Origin: Rhodocyclaceae bacterium UBA2346
GTDB lineage: Bacteria; Pseudomonadota; Gammaproteobacteria; Burkholderiales; Rhodocyclaceae
Assembly: GCA_002344625.1 (NCBI GenBank)
Contig: DDUE01000005.1
Span: 62,408 to 126,407 of the forward strand
DNA length: 64,000 nt
Reading direction: 5' to 3'
A model generated the notes under the pieces. The model did no database searches and was not told the DNA's origin. It saw nothing but the letters and a program-made list of their open reading frames with translations. Made by a program: the position numbers and the translations under genes. Of the stretch, positions 1 through 10,256 are shown one piece after another. Position 1 is the first letter of the stretch. Every line of letters begins with the position of its first letter.

Positions 1-2044
1 GCAGATCACTGCCGAAGGCGAAGGCAGCTTCGCGGTGCGTTCTTCGGCGACGGCCGAGGATCTTCCCGATGCCTCGTTTGCAGGGCAACAGGAGACGTTT
101 CTCAACATCCATGGTTTCGAGAACATCCTGCATGCGATGAAGGAGGTTTTCGCGTCGCTTTACAACGACCGCGCGATCTCGTACCGGGTGCACAAGGGCT
201 TCACCCATGCGGAGGTGGCCTTGTCGGCGGGCGTGCAGCGCATGGTGCGCTCGGATACCGGCGCCTCGGGCGTGATGTTCACGATGGATACCGAGTCCGG
301 CTTCACCGATGTGGTGTTCATCACCGCGTCCTACGGCCTGGGTGAGACGGTGGTGCAGGGGGCGGTGAATCCGGACGAGTTCTATGTCCACAAGGCGACT
401 CTGGCGCTCGGCAAGCCGGCGATCGTGCGCCGCAACCTGGGTTCCAAGCTGATCAAGATGGTTTTTGCCGACAAGGCGGTGGCGGGCAAGTCGGTGCGCA
501 CCGTCGATGTGCCGGAGGTTGACCGCCACCGTTTTTCGCTCACCAACGAGGACATTCTCGAACTCGGCCGCTACGCGGTCATCATCGAGCAGCACTACGG
601 CCGGCCGATGGACATCGAGTGGGGCAAGGACGGCCAGGACGGCAAGCTCTACATCCTGCAGGCCCGGCCCGAAACCGTGAAGTCCCAGTCCGCCGGCCAT
701 GTCATGGAGAAGTACCATCTCAAGCAGTACAGCAAGGCGCTGACCCACGGCCGGGCGATCGGCCAGAAGATCGGCGCCGGTGTGGTCCGGGTGGTCGCCA
801 GCGCTTCCGAGATGAACCGCGTGCAGGCGGGCGACATCCTCGTCACCGACATGACCGACCCGAACTGGGAACCCGTGATGAAGCGCGCCAGCGCGATCGT
901 CACCAATCGCGGCGGACGTACCTGCCATGCGGCCATCATCGCGCGCGAGCTGGGCATACCCGCGATCGTCGGGTGCGGCAATGCCACCGATGTGCTCGAG
1001 GAAGGCGATTCGGTCACGGTGTCGTGCGCAGAGGGCGACACCGGCTACGTCTATCGCGGCCGGCTGGAGTTCGAGATCGTCACCACCGACATGGGCAACC
1101 TGCCCGAGATTCCGGTCAAGGTCATGATGAACGTCGGCAATCCCGAACTTGCATTCGAGTTTGCCCAGATTCCGAACGGTGGGGTCGGGCTCGCGCGGCT
1201 CGAGTTCGTCATCAACAATATGATTGGCATCCATCCCAAGGCTATTCTCGAGATCGGCCAGGTGCCGGCCAGTCTGCGCGAGGAGATCCAGCGGCGCGCG
1301 CGCGGTTACGCGACGCCAAAGCAGTTTTTCATCGAAAAGCTGGTCGAGGGTATTGCGACCATCGCCGCCGCGTTCTATCCGAAGCCGGTCATCGTGCGCA
1401 TGTCCGACTTCAAGTCGAACGAGTACCGCAAGCTGCTGGGTGGCGACATCTACGAGCCGGAAGAAGAAAACCCGATGCTGGGTTTCCGCGGAGCGTCGCG
1501 CTACATCGCCCACAGCTTCCGCGACTGCTTCGAGATGGAGTGCGCGGCGATGCGCAAGGTGCGCAATGAGCTCGGCCTGACCAATGTGCAGATCATGATT
1601 CCGTTCGTCCGCAATGTGGACGAGGCGCGCGGCGTGGTCGAGTTGCTGGCCGAGCATGGTCTCAAGCGTGGCGACAATGACCTGAAACTCATCATGATGT
1701 GCGAGATTCCGTCGAACGCGCTGCTCGCCGATGCCTTTCTCGAGCATTTCGACGGTTTTTCGATCGGCTCGAACGATCTGACCCAACTGACCCTCGGCCT
1801 CGACCGCGACTCGGGCCTGGTCGCGCATGCGTTCGACGAGCGTGACGAGGCAGTGAAGCTGTTGCTGTCGATGGCGATCAGCGCCGCCAATCGTCTTGAC
1901 AAGTATGTCGGCATCTGCGGGCAAGGGCCGTCGGATCATGCGGATTTTGCCGAATGGCTGATGGATGAAGGCATCCAGACGATCTCGCTCAATCCGGACA
2001 CCGTTGTGAGCACTTGGCTGAAGCTTGCCGCTCATCGCGGCTGA
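1..2044 (+). CDS. ppsA: Phosphoenolpyruvate synthase, 3' part (5' end outside window)
   Basis: This enzyme makes phosphoenolpyruvate from pyruvate and ATP, giving AMP and phosphate, for gluconeogenesis in the cytoplasm. The open frame is already running at base 2, so the N-terminus lies outside the window; about 680 of the usual ~790 residues are visible. The visible order is the end of the ATP-binding domain (motif [19 protein letters not shown] at the left edge), the swivelling phosphohistidine domain ([15 protein letters not shown], His codon at 926-928) and the PEP/pyruvate-binding barrel, ending with GICGQGPSD, which holds the catalytic Cys. A GTG inside the first motif (35) is an internal codon and not a start. 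It fits the gluconeogenic and Calvin genes further along. The family call is very secure. Confidence 0.97.
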   Translation, partial: QITAEGEGSFAVRSSATAEDLPDASFAGQQETFLNIHGFENILHAMKEVFASLYNDRAISYRVHKGFTHAEVALSAGVQRMVRSDTGASGVMFTMDTESGFTDVVFITASYGLGETVVQGAVNPDEFYVHKATLALGKPAIVRRNLGSKLIKMVFADKAVAGKSVRTVDVPEVDRHRFSLTNEDILELGRYAVIIEQHYGRPMDIEWGKDGQDGKLYILQARPETVKSQSAGHVMEKYHLKQYSKALTHGRAIGQKIGAGVVRVVASASEMNRVQAGDILVTDMTDPNWEPVMKRASAIVTNRGGRTCHAAIIARELGIPAIVGCGNATDVLEEGDSVTVSCAEGDTGYVYRGRLEFEIVTTDMGNLPEIPVKVMMNVGNPELAFEFAQIPNGGVGLARLEFVINNMIGIHPKAILEIGQVPASLREEIQRRARGYATPKQFFIEKLVEGIATIAAAFYPKPVIVRMSDFKSNEYRKLLGGDIYEPEEENPMLGFRGASRYIAHSFRDCFEMECAAMRKVRNELGLTNVQIMIPFVRNVDEARGVVELLAEHGLKRGDNDLKLIMMCEIPSNALLADAFLEHFDGFSIGSNDLTQLTLGLDRDSGLVAHAFDERDEAVKLLLSMAISAANRLDKYVGICGQGPSDHADFAEWLMDEGIQTISLNPDTVVSTWLKLAAHRG

Positions 2045-2064
2045 TCGTTCGTCGACAGGTCACT

Positions 2065-2097
2065 GCGGGGCGGGCGCGCCGAGCGTGTCCGCCCCGC
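2065..2097 (+). terminator. Possible terminator after ppsA
   Basis: A 9-bp perfect GC stem (2065-2073 with 2089-2097) and a 15-nt loop lie 20 bases after the ppsA stop. There is no clear T run after it, so termination could be weak or the hairpin may only protect the 3' end. Confidence 0.45.
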
Positions 2098-2142
2098 GTG
2101 CTTGTAATCGGCCATTGGACCTGAGTTTTCGCACTGTTTTGG

Positions 2143-2151
2143 TGATAGACT
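2143..2151 (+). promoter_or_regulatory. Possible extended -10 promoter for the M23 gene
   Basis: TGATAGACT fits an extended -10 (TGn followed by TAnnnT), and there is no good -35. It lies about 110 bases before the chosen ATG at 2260. A nearly identical element precedes the DUF455 gene (27456-27464). Confidence 0.3.
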
Positions 2152-2259
2152 CCCAAGACTTTTTGGCCAAATGTGATTCTTTCCCACATTCTGGCGTCTG
2201 ACTCATTCATCCTGCCGACGGCGGTCGCATCGTTGGCGTGCAGGGTCTGGAGGTGCGGA

Positions 2260-3333
2260 ATGGCGCTAGTCATTCTTTCCGCCAGTTCCGTGACTCGCGG
2301 CGAAACGCGTACGATCAGTATGCGTGCGTTCGCGAGTCTGGCGCTGGCCGGCATGATCTTGGTACTTGCATGTGGAGTTGCGGTCGGTATGGCGATGCGC
2401 CCTGGCGCCGTGTCCGAGCCGCCGCATGAGCAGGTGCTGGCAGACCAGGCGACATCGGATCCGGCCGTCGAAGTGGCTGAGTTGCCCGTGGCGGTGCCCG
2501 CCGGTCTGGCCGAACGTGTGGAGTCACCGGATGATTTCGTGGAGCCGGCTGCCGCCGACACCAGTGACAGCCGGCTTCTGATCGATCGCTTCGGCGAGTT
2601 GGCGGGACGCATGATCAGGCTCGAATCCGAAGCGCGCGTGCTGTCGGAGCGCATTTCGGCGATCGGCGAATTCGAACAACGGGTTGCCGCCAGTGATGAC
2701 AAGGCGAGCAGTACCAAGGGGCGCCTGGCCCGCACGCCGCCTGGTGGCCCCGCGGGCGGGCCGCTGCACGCGCCGCGAGCGGAGGCCGGCGATGTGTCGT
2801 TGCCTTTCGCACCCGACCTCGGTTCCGAAGACGACCTGTACGAACACATGGCGCGCATGGATGAAGGTGTGAGCGCGCTTGCGGTGCGCCTCGCAGCGCT
2901 CGATCAGATCGCCACATCGTTCAAACTTGTGCACATGTCGTTTCCCGGTCGCTCGCCAATGCCCGGGGTCGCCGCGAATTCGAATTTCGGCAACCGTATC
3001 GATCCGTTCAATCGGCGGCGGGCCTTTCACAGCGGAGTCGATTTCAATGCACCGCGCGGCACGCCGATTCATGCCAGCGCGGGTGGGCGGGTGATTTATT
3101 CGGGCAGGCGTTCGCAGTACGGGCTCACGGTTGAAATCGAACACATGGCGGGCTTGGTGACGCGCTATGCGCACGCGTCCAAACTCCATGTCAAGGTCGG
3201 CGAGGTGGTGATGCCGGGGGCGCTCATTGCCGAAGTGGGTTCGACCGGCCGATCGACCGGGCCTCACCTCCATTTCGAGATTCTCAAGGACGGGTATTTC
3301 GTGAATCCGGCCGCCTACCTCGCGCGTTTCTGA
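2260..3333 (+). CDS. M23-family cell-wall endopeptidase, membrane-anchored
   Basis: Predicted zinc metallopeptidase that cuts peptidoglycan cross-bridges in the periplasm. The 357-residue protein has an N-terminal membrane segment (about residues 22-45), a linker containing Ala/Pro-rich sequence, and a C-terminal LytM/M23 domain (about 245-355). The zinc ligands are present: HxxxD (His257, Asp261) and HLH (His336, His338), so it should be active, unlike the EnvC-type protein at 37881. I chose ATG 2260 because GGAGG sits six bases upstream; an upstream GTG at 2173 is in frame but has no such site. It is followed closely by a coiled-coil protein and a bactofilin, which suggests a cell-shape or envelope cluster. 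Confidence 0.88.
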   Translation: MALVILSASSVTRGETRTISMRAFASLALAGMILVLACGVAVGMAMRPGAVSEPPHEQVLADQATSDPAVEVAELPVAVPAGLAERVESPDDFVEPAAADTSDSRLLIDRFGELAGRMIRLESEARVLSERISAIGEFEQRVAASDDKASSTKGRLARTPPGGPAGGPLHAPRAEAGDVSLPFAPDLGSEDDLYEHMARMDEGVSALAVRLAALDQIATSFKLVHMSFPGRSPMPGVAANSNFGNRIDPFNRRRAFHSGVDFNAPRGTPIHASAGGRVIYSGRRSQYGLTVEIEHMAGLVTRYAHASKLHVKVGEVVMPGALIAEVGSTGRSTGPHLHFEILKDGYFVNPAAYLARF

Positions 3334-3343
3334 TCTCGTCCCG

Positions 3344-3790
3344 ATGTGGCACCGCAAGCGCTCGTCGACGCGGGGGCTGACCAGTGATGCGCTGGTGATA
3401 TCGGACAGTCGTCGCCAGGTGCGGGTGCTTGCCGCCATACTGGCGCTTGTCCTGATCGCGCTGGGCGCGACGCTGCTCGCGGCCTTTCTGGACGAGTCGC
3501 CGACGCGGGGGCCGGTGCCGCTGCTGGATCAGCCGACGAACGCCGGGAACGCCCAGGCGACTCCGGACGAAGCAATGTTTGCGGCGCTTGAGGCACAGAA
3601 CGAAGTGCTCCGGGTGCGGGCCCAGTCCTTGCAAGATGCGCTCGACGGTGCCACGCTGGATCTCGAAGTAGAGCGCGCGACGCGTGCCGAACTGGAGCTT
3701 CAGCTCAAGGGGCTGCGGGAGCATCTCGCGCAGACTCAGGAAGAGTTGGCTTTCCTGAAGAATGCGGGCAACGGCGCGACCAAGCCATGA
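3344..3790 (+). CDS. Single-pass membrane protein with coiled coil (DUF6776-like)
   Basis: A 148-residue protein with a basic N-terminus, one membrane segment (about residues 29-49, RVLAAILALVLIALGATLL) and a C-terminal region of heptad-like Leu/Glu/Arg repeats (about 80-140) predicted as coiled coil. It starts 10 bases after the peptidase stop and ends just before the bactofilin gene, so the three are probably cotranscribed. The layout recalls betaproteobacterial inner-membrane proteins of the DUF6776 group found beside bactofilins, but I cannot confirm the family. Its function is unknown; a link between envelope peptidase and bactofilin polymer is a guess from position only. Confidence 0.75.
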   Translation: MWHRKRSSTRGLTSDALVISDSRRQVRVLAAILALVLIALGATLLAAFLDESPTRGPVPLLDQPTNAGNAQATPDEAMFAALEAQNEVLRVRAQSLQDALDGATLDLEVERATRAELELQLKGLREHLAQTQEELAFLKNAGNGATKP

Positions 3791-3832
3791 ACATCGGCCT
3801 GCGTGGTGGGCGGGCCAATTGCGGGAGTCCTC

Positions 3833-4288
3833 ATGTTCGGGAAGAAGCAGAAGAAGGGCCGGATCGAGATCGCCAAGCTGTCCAGCCTGATTGCCGACAA
3901 CCTGCAGGTGGTCGGCGATGTCCTGTTCTCGGGCGGGTTGCGCGTGGATGGCAAGGTGGAAGGCAACATTCTGGGGCAAGCGGGTGAGAAGAGCCTGATC
4001 GTGCTGAGCGAGAAAGGCTGTGTCGTTGGCCGAGTGCGTGCCTACGATGCGGTGATCAACGGAACGATTTCGGGTGATCTCGAGGTCGAGCACTTTCTGG
4101 AGTTGCAGGCGGGCGCGCGCGTCTCGGGCAATATCACCTATAGCCAGCTACAGATGGAATGCGGCGCCACGGTCGAGGGCCAGTTGATGAAGGTGGCACC
4201 GGTGGCCAGCCTGGCGGCGCCGACGACTCCGCTGTCCCTGCCGCCATCGGTCGATAGGCTCGATGTTGCGGAGTCGGAGAGGGCCTGA
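3833..4288 (+). CDS. Bactofilin (CcmA/DUF583 polymer-forming protein)
   Basis: Bactofilins assemble into nucleotide-free filaments at the inner face of the membrane and help place cell-wall enzymes. The 151-residue protein has a short basic start (MFGKKQKK), then a central right-handed beta-helix region (about residues 20-120) with repeated G-x-V and D/N-G-x-I-x-G turns, and a flexible Pro/Ser tail. ATG 3833 is preferred over the in-frame GTG at 3803 because GGGAG lies five bases upstream and family members usually begin with MF-basic residues. The M23 endopeptidase upstream matches the common bactofilin-LytM pairing. Confidence 0.92.
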   Translation: MFGKKQKKGRIEIAKLSSLIADNLQVVGDVLFSGGLRVDGKVEGNILGQAGEKSLIVLSEKGCVVGRVRAYDAVINGTISGDLEVEHFLELQAGARVSGNITYSQLQMECGATVEGQLMKVAPVASLAAPTTPLSLPPSVDRLDVAESERA

Positions 4289-4429
4289 AGCGCTTGCTTG
4301 CAGCGAAGCGCGGATCGACGGGGTTCGGTCTGTTCCCGTGGTAAACGCTCACACATGCGGCGTGCGTTCAAAGCTAGAATGCCGGTCTAGACAATGCCGG
4401 TGAAGTCCGGCGCCCTATGGAGAAATGCA

Positions 4430-5494
4430 ATGCCTCTCGTTTCCATGCGCCAGTTGCTCGATCACGCCGCCGAGAACGGCTACGGCCTGCCGGCGTTCAA
4501 CGTCAATAATCTCGAACAGGTCCAGGCGATCATGGAGGCGGCACACGGATGCGACAGCCCGGTGATCATGCAGGCATCGGCTGGCGCCCGCAAGTACGCG
4601 GGCGAAGCTTTTTTGCGTCACCTGATCGATGCTGCGGTCGAGTCCTATCCGCATATTCCGGTCGTGATGCACCAGGATCATGGCCAGTCGCCGGCCATCT
4701 GCATGGCGGCGATCCGCTCAGGGTTCACCAGTGTGATGATGGACGGCTCGCTGCTCGAAGATGGCAAGACGCCGTCGTCATACGAGTACAACGTCGAGGT
4801 TTCGCGCGAAGTGGTCAAGTTCTCGCATTCGATCGGGGTTACGGTCGAGGCCGAGCTCGGATGTCTGGGGTCCCTGGAGACCGGCCAGGCGGGCGAGGAG
4901 GATGGTATCGGTGCGGAGGGAACACTCGATCATTCGATGCTGCTCACCGACCCGGATCAGGCGGCCGACTTCGTGCGCAAGACCGACTGCGACGCGCTCG
5001 CAATCGCGATCGGCACCAGCCATGGCGCCTACAAGTTCAGCCGCAAACCGACTGGCGACATCCTCGCGATCGACCGGATCAAGGCCATCCACGCACGCAT
5101 TCCCAACACCCACCTCGTCATGCATGGTTCGAGCAGCGTGCCGCAGGAGTTGCTGGAGATCATCCGCAGCTATGGGGGCGACATGAAGGAGACCTATGGC
5201 GTGCCGGTGGAGGAGATCGTCGAGGGGATCCGATTCGGCGTGCGCAAGATTAATATCGATACCGACATCCGGCTTGCAATGACGGGTGCGATTCGCAAAT
5301 TCATGTTCGAGAACCCCTCCAAGTTCGACCCGCGCGAGTATAACAAACCGGCGCGCGAAGCTGCCAAGTTCGTGTGCAAGGCACGCTTCGAGGCGTTCGG
5401 GAGCGCCGGTATGGCGAGCCGGATAAAGCCGGTGCCGCTCGACAAGATCGCCCAGCGCTACCTCAAAGGCGAGCTCGCTCAAGTCGTACGCTGA
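4430..5494 (+). CDS. fba: Class II fructose-1,6-bisphosphate aldolase (Calvin subtype)
   Basis: Zinc-dependent aldolase joining dihydroxyacetone phosphate and glyceraldehyde 3-phosphate (and, in the Calvin cycle, erythrose 4-phosphate). The 354-residue length and sequence match the class II subtype called CbbA. Metal-binding His lies in [11 protein letters not shown] (about residues 78-88), with further motifs HGSSSVPQE and [10 protein letters not shown] for phosphate binding. Start ATG 4430 has GGAGA six bases upstream; the ATG at 4394 is in frame but lacks one. It lies on the opposite strand to the prk-tkt-gap-epd-pgk operon about 5 kb away, so the Calvin genes here are split into at least two units. 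Confidence 0.95.
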   Translation: MPLVSMRQLLDHAAENGYGLPAFNVNNLEQVQAIMEAAHGCDSPVIMQASAGARKYAGEAFLRHLIDAAVESYPHIPVVMHQDHGQSPAICMAAIRSGFTSVMMDGSLLEDGKTPSSYEYNVEVSREVVKFSHSIGVTVEAELGCLGSLETGQAGEEDGIGAEGTLDHSMLLTDPDQAADFVRKTDCDALAIAIGTSHGAYKFSRKPTGDILAIDRIKAIHARIPNTHLVMHGSSSVPQELLEIIRSYGGDMKETYGVPVEEIVEGIRFGVRKINIDTDIRLAMTGAIRKFMFENPSKFDPREYNKPAREAAKFVCKARFEAFGSAGMASRIKPVPLDKIAQRYLKGELAQVVR

Positions 5495-5524
5495 GTACCG
5501 GCTGGCGTTGCCGCAGCGGTCCGC

Positions 5525-7015
5525 TCAGTTGTTTGCTCCGGTGCCCGGGGCGGGCGGCGCAAGCGGCGCATCCTGACCTTGGGGTGCGCGCAGCATTCGC
5601 CATCCCATGAACGCAAACAATATAGTCATGAGCGGGCTGAGGATGTTGAAGAACGCAAACGGCGCATAGCTGACCGTAGCAACCCCCAGCGTCGCGGCCA
5701 TGAAAGCGCCACAACTGTTCCACGGGATCAGCGCGGAAGTCACCGTGGCCGTGTCGCCGATCGCGCGTGACTGCACTACGGGTTTGTATCCCCGATCGCT
5801 AAACGCATTCTTGAACATGCGCCCCGGCAGCACGATTGCGATGTACTGGTCCGCGGTCACGACATTGGTCGTGATCGTGGCGCCGACCAGCGACGCGACC
5901 AATGCGCCGATGGACTTGATCTTGCGGACTAGCGGCGCGATCAAGCATTCGAGCACCCCGATCTTCTCGACCACACCGCCGAAGGCGAGCGCGGTGATGA
6001 TCAGCCAGATCGTGCCCAGCATGCTCGCCATGCCCCCCCTGGTTAACAACTGGTCGATACCCGCGTCGCCGGTGGATGATTGATAGCCGCTGGCGAGTGC
6101 CTGCCACACGCCCTTGAGCAGGGCGAGCGTTTCGGACAGGTCTGCGTCGCTGGCAAACGCGATCACTCGCTCGGGCGATACCCACACCGCCAATATGCCG
6201 CCCGCGATTGCACCGGTGAAGATGGTCGTGAAGGGCGGAAACTTGAGGATTGCCAGTGCCAGCACCACCACAAGCGGCAGAAACAGGATCGGGGTGATGT
6301 TGAAGCTGCTGTGGATGCTCGCGATTTTCTCCGATGCGTCGAAATCACCGGGCTCGCCAAGAAACCAGAAGAACCCCAAGGCCAGCAGAAACGCCGGCAT
6401 CGATGTCCATAGCGTCTCCACGATGTGCTCGTAAAGATTGGCGCCGGTTGCCACTGCGGCCAGATTGGTCGAATCCGAGAGGGGCGACGACTTGTCGCCG
6501 AGATAGGCTCCGGAAATGATCGCAGCGGCGGTGATCGCCGGATCCAGGTCCATGTTGATCGCGATGCCCATCAGGCCGATGCCGATCGTGCTGACCACGG
6601 TCCAAGAACTGCCGATACAGAGTGAAACCAGTCCGCAAATGATCGCCGACGTCATGTACAGATAGTGCGGACTCAGGATCTGCAGGCCGTAATAAACCAT
6701 CGCCATCAGGGTGCCGCTCATGGCCCAGGTGCCGACCAGGGATCCGACTGCGAACAGGATGAACATCGCGCCGACACCCGTGCCGACACTGGCTACCGCC
6801 GCTTCGCGCAGCGCGTCGAGGGTGTAGCCACGCCGCCAGCCGATGAACACCGCGACCAGCGATGCGACCACCAGGGCGATCTGGTTCGGTCCGTCTGCGC
6901 CACCCTCGCCGAACAGGTAGAACGACAGCCCCACCAGGATCACGAGGCTCGCGACCGGGACGAGTGCCTCGGTGACCGATAAAGCGGGCGGTGTTTCAGC
7001 AGTCCGATCTTGCAT
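5525..7015 (-). CDS. nhaC: Na+/H+ antiporter, NhaC family
   Basis: Predicted inner-membrane antiporter that exchanges Na+ for H+ and so helps pH and sodium balance. The 496-residue protein has about 11-13 hydrophobic segments and the NhaC-type central motif GAYLGDKSSPLSDSTNLA (about residues 172-189), plus GATITTNVVTADQYIAI near the C-terminus. The ATG at 7015 is preceded on the minus strand by GAGGT five bases away. It converges with fba and is divergent from arcD-arcA, a pairing that could serve pH homeostasis. Some NhaC members exchange organic acids or amino acids instead, so the exact substrate is not fixed by sequence. Confidence 0.9.
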   Translation of the reverse strand: MQDRTAETPPALSVTEALVPVASLVILVGLSFYLFGEGGADGPNQIALVVASLVAVFIGWRRGYTLDALREAAVASVGTGVGAMFILFAVGSLVGTWAMSGTLMAMVYYGLQILSPHYLYMTSAIICGLVSLCIGSSWTVVSTIGIGLMGIAINMDLDPAITAAAIISGAYLGDKSSPLSDSTNLAAVATGANLYEHIVETLWTSMPAFLLALGFFWFLGEPGDFDASEKIASIHSSFNITPILFLPLVVVLALAILKFPPFTTIFTGAIAGGILAVWVSPERVIAFASDADLSETLALLKGVWQALASGYQSSTGDAGIDQLLTRGGMASMLGTIWLIITALAFGGVVEKIGVLECLIAPLVRKIKSIGALVASLVGATITTNVVTADQYIAIVLPGRMFKNAFSDRGYKPVVQSRAIGDTATVTSALIPWNSCGAFMAATLGVATVSYAPFAFFNILSPLMTILFAFMGWRMLRAPQGQDAPLAPPAPGTGANN

Positions 7016-7345
7016 CTTTGACCTCGCACCGGTTTTGGCGAATCGGGCGCCTGTTCAGCAGGCTCGAAGTTCAATCTAAGCGCTAACAGTGGACTCGTCA
7101 AGATGACCCGAAGAAAGCCCTGGCTGCCCAGCCGGCATGTTTTGGGGAGCATGCGATATGACTGAACTTGGACCGCGAGGCGCGAGTTCCGGGATCCACG
7201 ACGAGCGGGGAAACCCCCTACTTGACAGTGCGAAAAATAAGGAGAATATTTCAAAAAGTATAAAAAAATCATGGTGCATCGCATTATCCGAATCATGACT
7301 ATTGCGAATGCGCCGGTGTAGCAGGCACTGAAAGCCAAAGGAGAA
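7016..7345. other. 330-base intergenic region between nhaC and arcD
   Basis: Divergent control region. The stretch 7228-7290 is strikingly A/T rich for this genome and holds a consensus-like promoter toward arcD (separate entry). No FNR/ANR-type TTGAT-n4-ATCAA site or RNA gene was seen. Short open frames inside it look like chance. Confidence 0.8.
7222..7250 (+). promoter_or_regulatory. Sigma-70 type promoter for arcDA
   Basis: A perfect TTGACA (7222-7227) is followed after 17 bases by AATATT (7245-7250). It lies about 95 bases upstream of arcD in an A/T-rich stretch and is the best -35/-10 pair noticed in the window. Confidence 0.6.
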
Positions 7346-8779
7346 ATGATGGGCTCGTCATCTGATCAGAAGTTGTCGCGTTTTGCATTGACGGCGATGG
7401 TCGTCGGTTCGATGGTCGGTGCAGGGATCTTCTCGTTGCCTGCGACTTTCGGGCGCGCAACCGGGCCGTTCGGAGCAATCGTCGCGTGGATCATCGCGGG
7501 TACCGGCATGCTGATGCTCGCTTTCGTGTTCCAGTCGCTGGCCATGCGCAAGCCGGGTCTCGATGCGGGCATCTTCGCCTATGCCCGGGCGGGATTCGGC
7601 GATTATCTGGGCTTTGCCGCGGCGTTCGGATTCTGGGCGGGCACCTGCCTCGGCAACACCACTTACTTCGTATTGATCAAATCGACGCTCGGAGCGGTCA
7701 TTCCGATGTTCGGTGACGGCAATACGCCGAGCGCGGTATTCGTCTCGTCGATCATATTGTGGGCCGTGCATTTCATGATTCTGAGGGGAATCAAGGAGGC
7801 GGCGTTCATCAATCAGGTGGTTACGGTCGCGAAGATCGTACCGATCTTCCTCTTCATCGCCATCGTCGGTTTTGCATTCAAGTACGATTTGTTCGCGAGC
7901 AATTTCTGGGGCGGCGGCGATTATGACAACGCGGACCTGTTCAATCAGGTCCGCAGCACGATGATGGTGACTGTCTTCGTCTTCATCGGTATCGAAGGCG
8001 CGAGCGTTTATTCGCGTTTTGCGAAGAAGCGCGAGGATGTGGGCTGGGCGACGGTGATGGGTTTTATCGGCGTGTTGTGCCTGCTGGTCATGGTCACGCT
8101 CCTCCCCTTCGGCGTTTTGCTCCGACCTGAACTCGAGGCTTTGCGCCAACCGTCCATGGGGGGGGTGCTGCATGCGGTCGTCGGGCCATGGGGGGGATGG
8201 TTCGTCGGAATTGGGCTGATCGTGTCGGTGCTCGGCGCCTATCTGGCGTGGTCGCTGCTCGCCGCCGAGGTTCTCTATACCGCTTCGAAGAACGATCTGG
8301 TGCCCAAGTGGCTGGGGCGCGAGAATGCGAACCGGGTACCGGTCACCGCGCTCTGGCTCACCAACAGCTTGGTCCAGATTTTTCTGATCTCGACGCTTTT
8401 CGCTCAGGAGGCCTTCGATCTGGCCCTCGAGATGACCAGTGCGATGACATTGATCCCGTATGTGCTGGTCGCTGGCTACGCCCTCAAGCTCGTGCTGACC
8501 CGCGAGACCTACGAGACCGATACCCGCGACCTGAGCAAAGACATGGTGTGGGCGGGCATCGCGACGATCTACACGGTGTTCATGTTGTGGGCCGGCGGCA
8601 TGACCAACATCCTGCTGTCCTGCATCCTGTTTGCGCCCGGGTCGATTTTGTTCATCGTCGCTCGGCGCGAGCAGGGCAAGAAAGTATTCACCGCCGCCGA
8701 GGTCGGCTTGTTCGTCCTCATTCTCGCCGGGGCGGTCGCCGGTGTCGTTTCACTGGCAACCGGTCGCATGACCATCTAG
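7346..8779 (+). CDS. arcD: Arginine:ornithine (or citrulline) antiporter, APC family
   Basis: Inner-membrane amino-acid antiporter of the APC superfamily, 477 residues, with about 12-13 membrane segments. The N-terminal motif [18 protein letters not shown] (about residues 17-34) is the typical substrate-binding first helix of ArcD-like exchangers. The start is ATG 7346 or the adjacent in-frame ATG 7349; AGGAG at 7339-7343 is better spaced for the second. It is followed after 50 bases by arginine deiminase, so uptake of arginine and export of ornithine or citrulline is the likely job. Without arcB nearby the exported product may be citrulline, which is inference. Confidence 0.88.
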   Translation: MMGSSSDQKLSRFALTAMVVGSMVGAGIFSLPATFGRATGPFGAIVAWIIAGTGMLMLAFVFQSLAMRKPGLDAGIFAYARAGFGDYLGFAAAFGFWAGTCLGNTTYFVLIKSTLGAVIPMFGDGNTPSAVFVSSIILWAVHFMILRGIKEAAFINQVVTVAKIVPIFLFIAIVGFAFKYDLFASNFWGGGDYDNADLFNQVRSTMMVTVFVFIGIEGASVYSRFAKKREDVGWATVMGFIGVLCLLVMVTLLPFGVLLRPELEALRQPSMGGVLHAVVGPWGGWFVGIGLIVSVLGAYLAWSLLAAEVLYTASKNDLVPKWLGRENANRVPVTALWLTNSLVQIFLISTLFAQEAFDLALEMTSAMTLIPYVLVAGYALKLVLTRETYETDTRDLSKDMVWAGIATIYTVFMLWAGGMTNILLSCILFAPGSILFIVARREQGKKVFTAAEVGLFVLILAGAVAGVVSLATGRMTI

Positions 8780-8829
8780 CTGTAATCGGTGCTCAAACAA
8801 GCTGTCAATCGACAACGGAGGAGATCGCA

Positions 8830-10110
8830 ATGACCAGTACCAGCCAGCCAGCATCGGCAGACAAAACACCTGTTTATGGCGTTCATTCGGAAGTCGGGGT
8901 GCTGCGCAAGGTGATGGTGTGCGCGCCCGGACTCGCGCATACCCGCCTGACCCCGAGCAACAACGATTACCTGCTTTTTGACGATGTTCTGTGGGTCCAG
9001 AACGCCAAGCGCGACCACTTCGACTTCATGACCAAGATGCGCGACCGCGGCGTCGAGGTCGTCGAAATGCACAACCTCCTGGCCGAAACCGTTGCGATTC
9101 CCGAGGCCAGGGCATGGTTGCTGGATCGCAAAGTGACGCCGAACAATGTCGGGCTGGGCTTGATCGAAGATACCCGTGCCTACCTCGAAAGCCTCGATCC
9201 GCGCCAGTTGGCGGAGGTGTTGATCGGAGGCGTATCGGTGGTGGATATTCCCGACGAGTTTTCGACCTCGGACTATCTCGATCTGGTACGCGAATCGCAC
9301 GGGATGACCGAGTACCTGTTGCCGCCGCTGCCCAACACGCTATATACGCGTGATACCACTTGCTGGATCTATGGCGGGGTCACGTTGAATCCGCTCTATT
9401 GGCCGGCCCGCAAGGAGGAAACCTTCCTCACCACGGCAATCTACAAGTTCCATCCGAGCTTCACCGGCGCCAGGTTCGAAGTGTGGTGGGGCGATCCCGA
9501 CACCAACTTCGGTGCGGCCACGGTCGAAGGCGGCGACGTGATGCCGGTGGGCAACGGCGTGGTACTGATCGGCATGAGCGAACGTACCTCGCGCCAGGGT
9601 ATCGCTCAGATGGCTGCCGCGCTGTTCAGAAAGGGCGCTGCCGAAAAAGTCATCATCGCCGCGATGCCCAAGCTGCGGGCCGCGATGCATCTCGATACCG
9701 TGTTCACTTTCGCTGATCGCGACTTGGTGACGCTCTACCCGGAAATCATGAACCATGTTCATGCCATCACGTTGCGCCCAAGCGACAAGCCAGTGGGCAT
9801 CGACGCGACGCTGGAGACGAAGTCCTTCGTCGAAGTCGTCGCACAAGCACTGAACCTGAAGAAGTTGCGGGTCGTCGAGACCGGTGGTGATCACTATGCC
9901 TCGGAGCGCCAGCAGTGGGATAGCGGCAACAACTTGGTGGCGGTTTCGCCCGGATCGGTTTTTGCCTATGACCGCAACACCTGGACCAACACCCAGTTGC
10001 GCAAGGAAGGCATCGAGGTCATCACGATCGTCGGCGCCGAGCTGGGGCGGGGCAGGGGCGGTGGCCACTGCATGACTTGCCCGATCATCCGCGATCCGAT
10101 CGATTACTGA
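8830..10110 (+). CDS. arcA: Arginine deiminase
   Basis: Hydrolyses L-arginine to citrulline and ammonia in the cytoplasm. The 426-residue length is typical. The visible family motifs are [21 protein letters not shown] in the middle and the C-terminal GGGHCMTCP, whose first Cys (about 414) matches the catalytic nucleophile of the family. ATG 8830 follows a strong GGAGGAG site. An open frame extends far upstream, but that part overlaps arcD in another frame and is not coding. arcB and arcC, which normally complete the ATP-yielding pathway, are absent on both sides; the next gene is pgk on the other strand. The locus could therefore serve ammonia production or acid tolerance. Confidence 0.95.
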   Translation: MTSTSQPASADKTPVYGVHSEVGVLRKVMVCAPGLAHTRLTPSNNDYLLFDDVLWVQNAKRDHFDFMTKMRDRGVEVVEMHNLLAETVAIPEARAWLLDRKVTPNNVGLGLIEDTRAYLESLDPRQLAEVLIGGVSVVDIPDEFSTSDYLDLVRESHGMTEYLLPPLPNTLYTRDTTCWIYGGVTLNPLYWPARKEETFLTTAIYKFHPSFTGARFEVWWGDPDTNFGAATVEGGDVMPVGNGVVLIGMSERTSRQGIAQMAAALFRKGAAEKVIIAAMPKLRAAMHLDTVFTFADRDLVTLYPEIMNHVHAITLRPSDKPVGIDATLETKSFVEVVAQALNLKKLRVVETGGDHYASERQQWDSGNNLVAVSPGSVFAYDRNTWTNTQLRKEGIEVITIVGAELGRGRGGGHCMTCPIIRDPIDY

Positions 10111-10136
10111 GGCGCTACGTTTGCCGGTCGTCTGGT

Positions 10137-10161
10137 GTCTCGCCCCTCGCGGGGGCGAGAC
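10137..10161 (+). terminator. Stem-loop after arcA
   Basis: A perfect 10-bp stem (10137-10146 with 10152-10161) and 5-base loop lie 26 bases after the arcA stop. The following sequence is only mildly T-rich. It sits between convergent arcA and pgk and may act in both directions. Confidence 0.6.
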
Positions 10162-10210
10162 CCGTTCCGTTGTTGGAGGGGCGTCCGGCTTACTGCCATC
10201 CCTCGTGTCC

Positions 10211-10250
10211 ACGGCCTAAACAAAGAGGGCAGGTGCCCATGCAAGGCCGT
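10211..10250 (-). terminator. Nested hairpin after pgk
   Basis: A 7-bp outer stem (10211-10217 with 10244-10250) encloses a GGGCA/TGCCC inner stem (10227-10231 with 10234-10238). It begins six bases after the pgk stop on the minus strand and probably ends or protects the operon transcript. There is no long T run. Confidence 0.45.
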
Positions 10251-10256
10251 TAGATG

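Noticed and set aside
1..34. ppsA as a gene starting at GTG 35
   Set aside because: The frame is open to the left edge with conserved sequence, so the gene is cut by the window and not internally started.
4375..4380. TAGAAT as a promoter for fba
   Set aside because: Good -10 match but no acceptable -35 or TGn extension; too weak to list as a feature.
8188..8829. Long N-terminal extension of arginine deiminase
   Set aside because: Overlaps the end of arcD in another frame; ATG 8830 has a strong ribosome-binding site and the expected family N-terminus.
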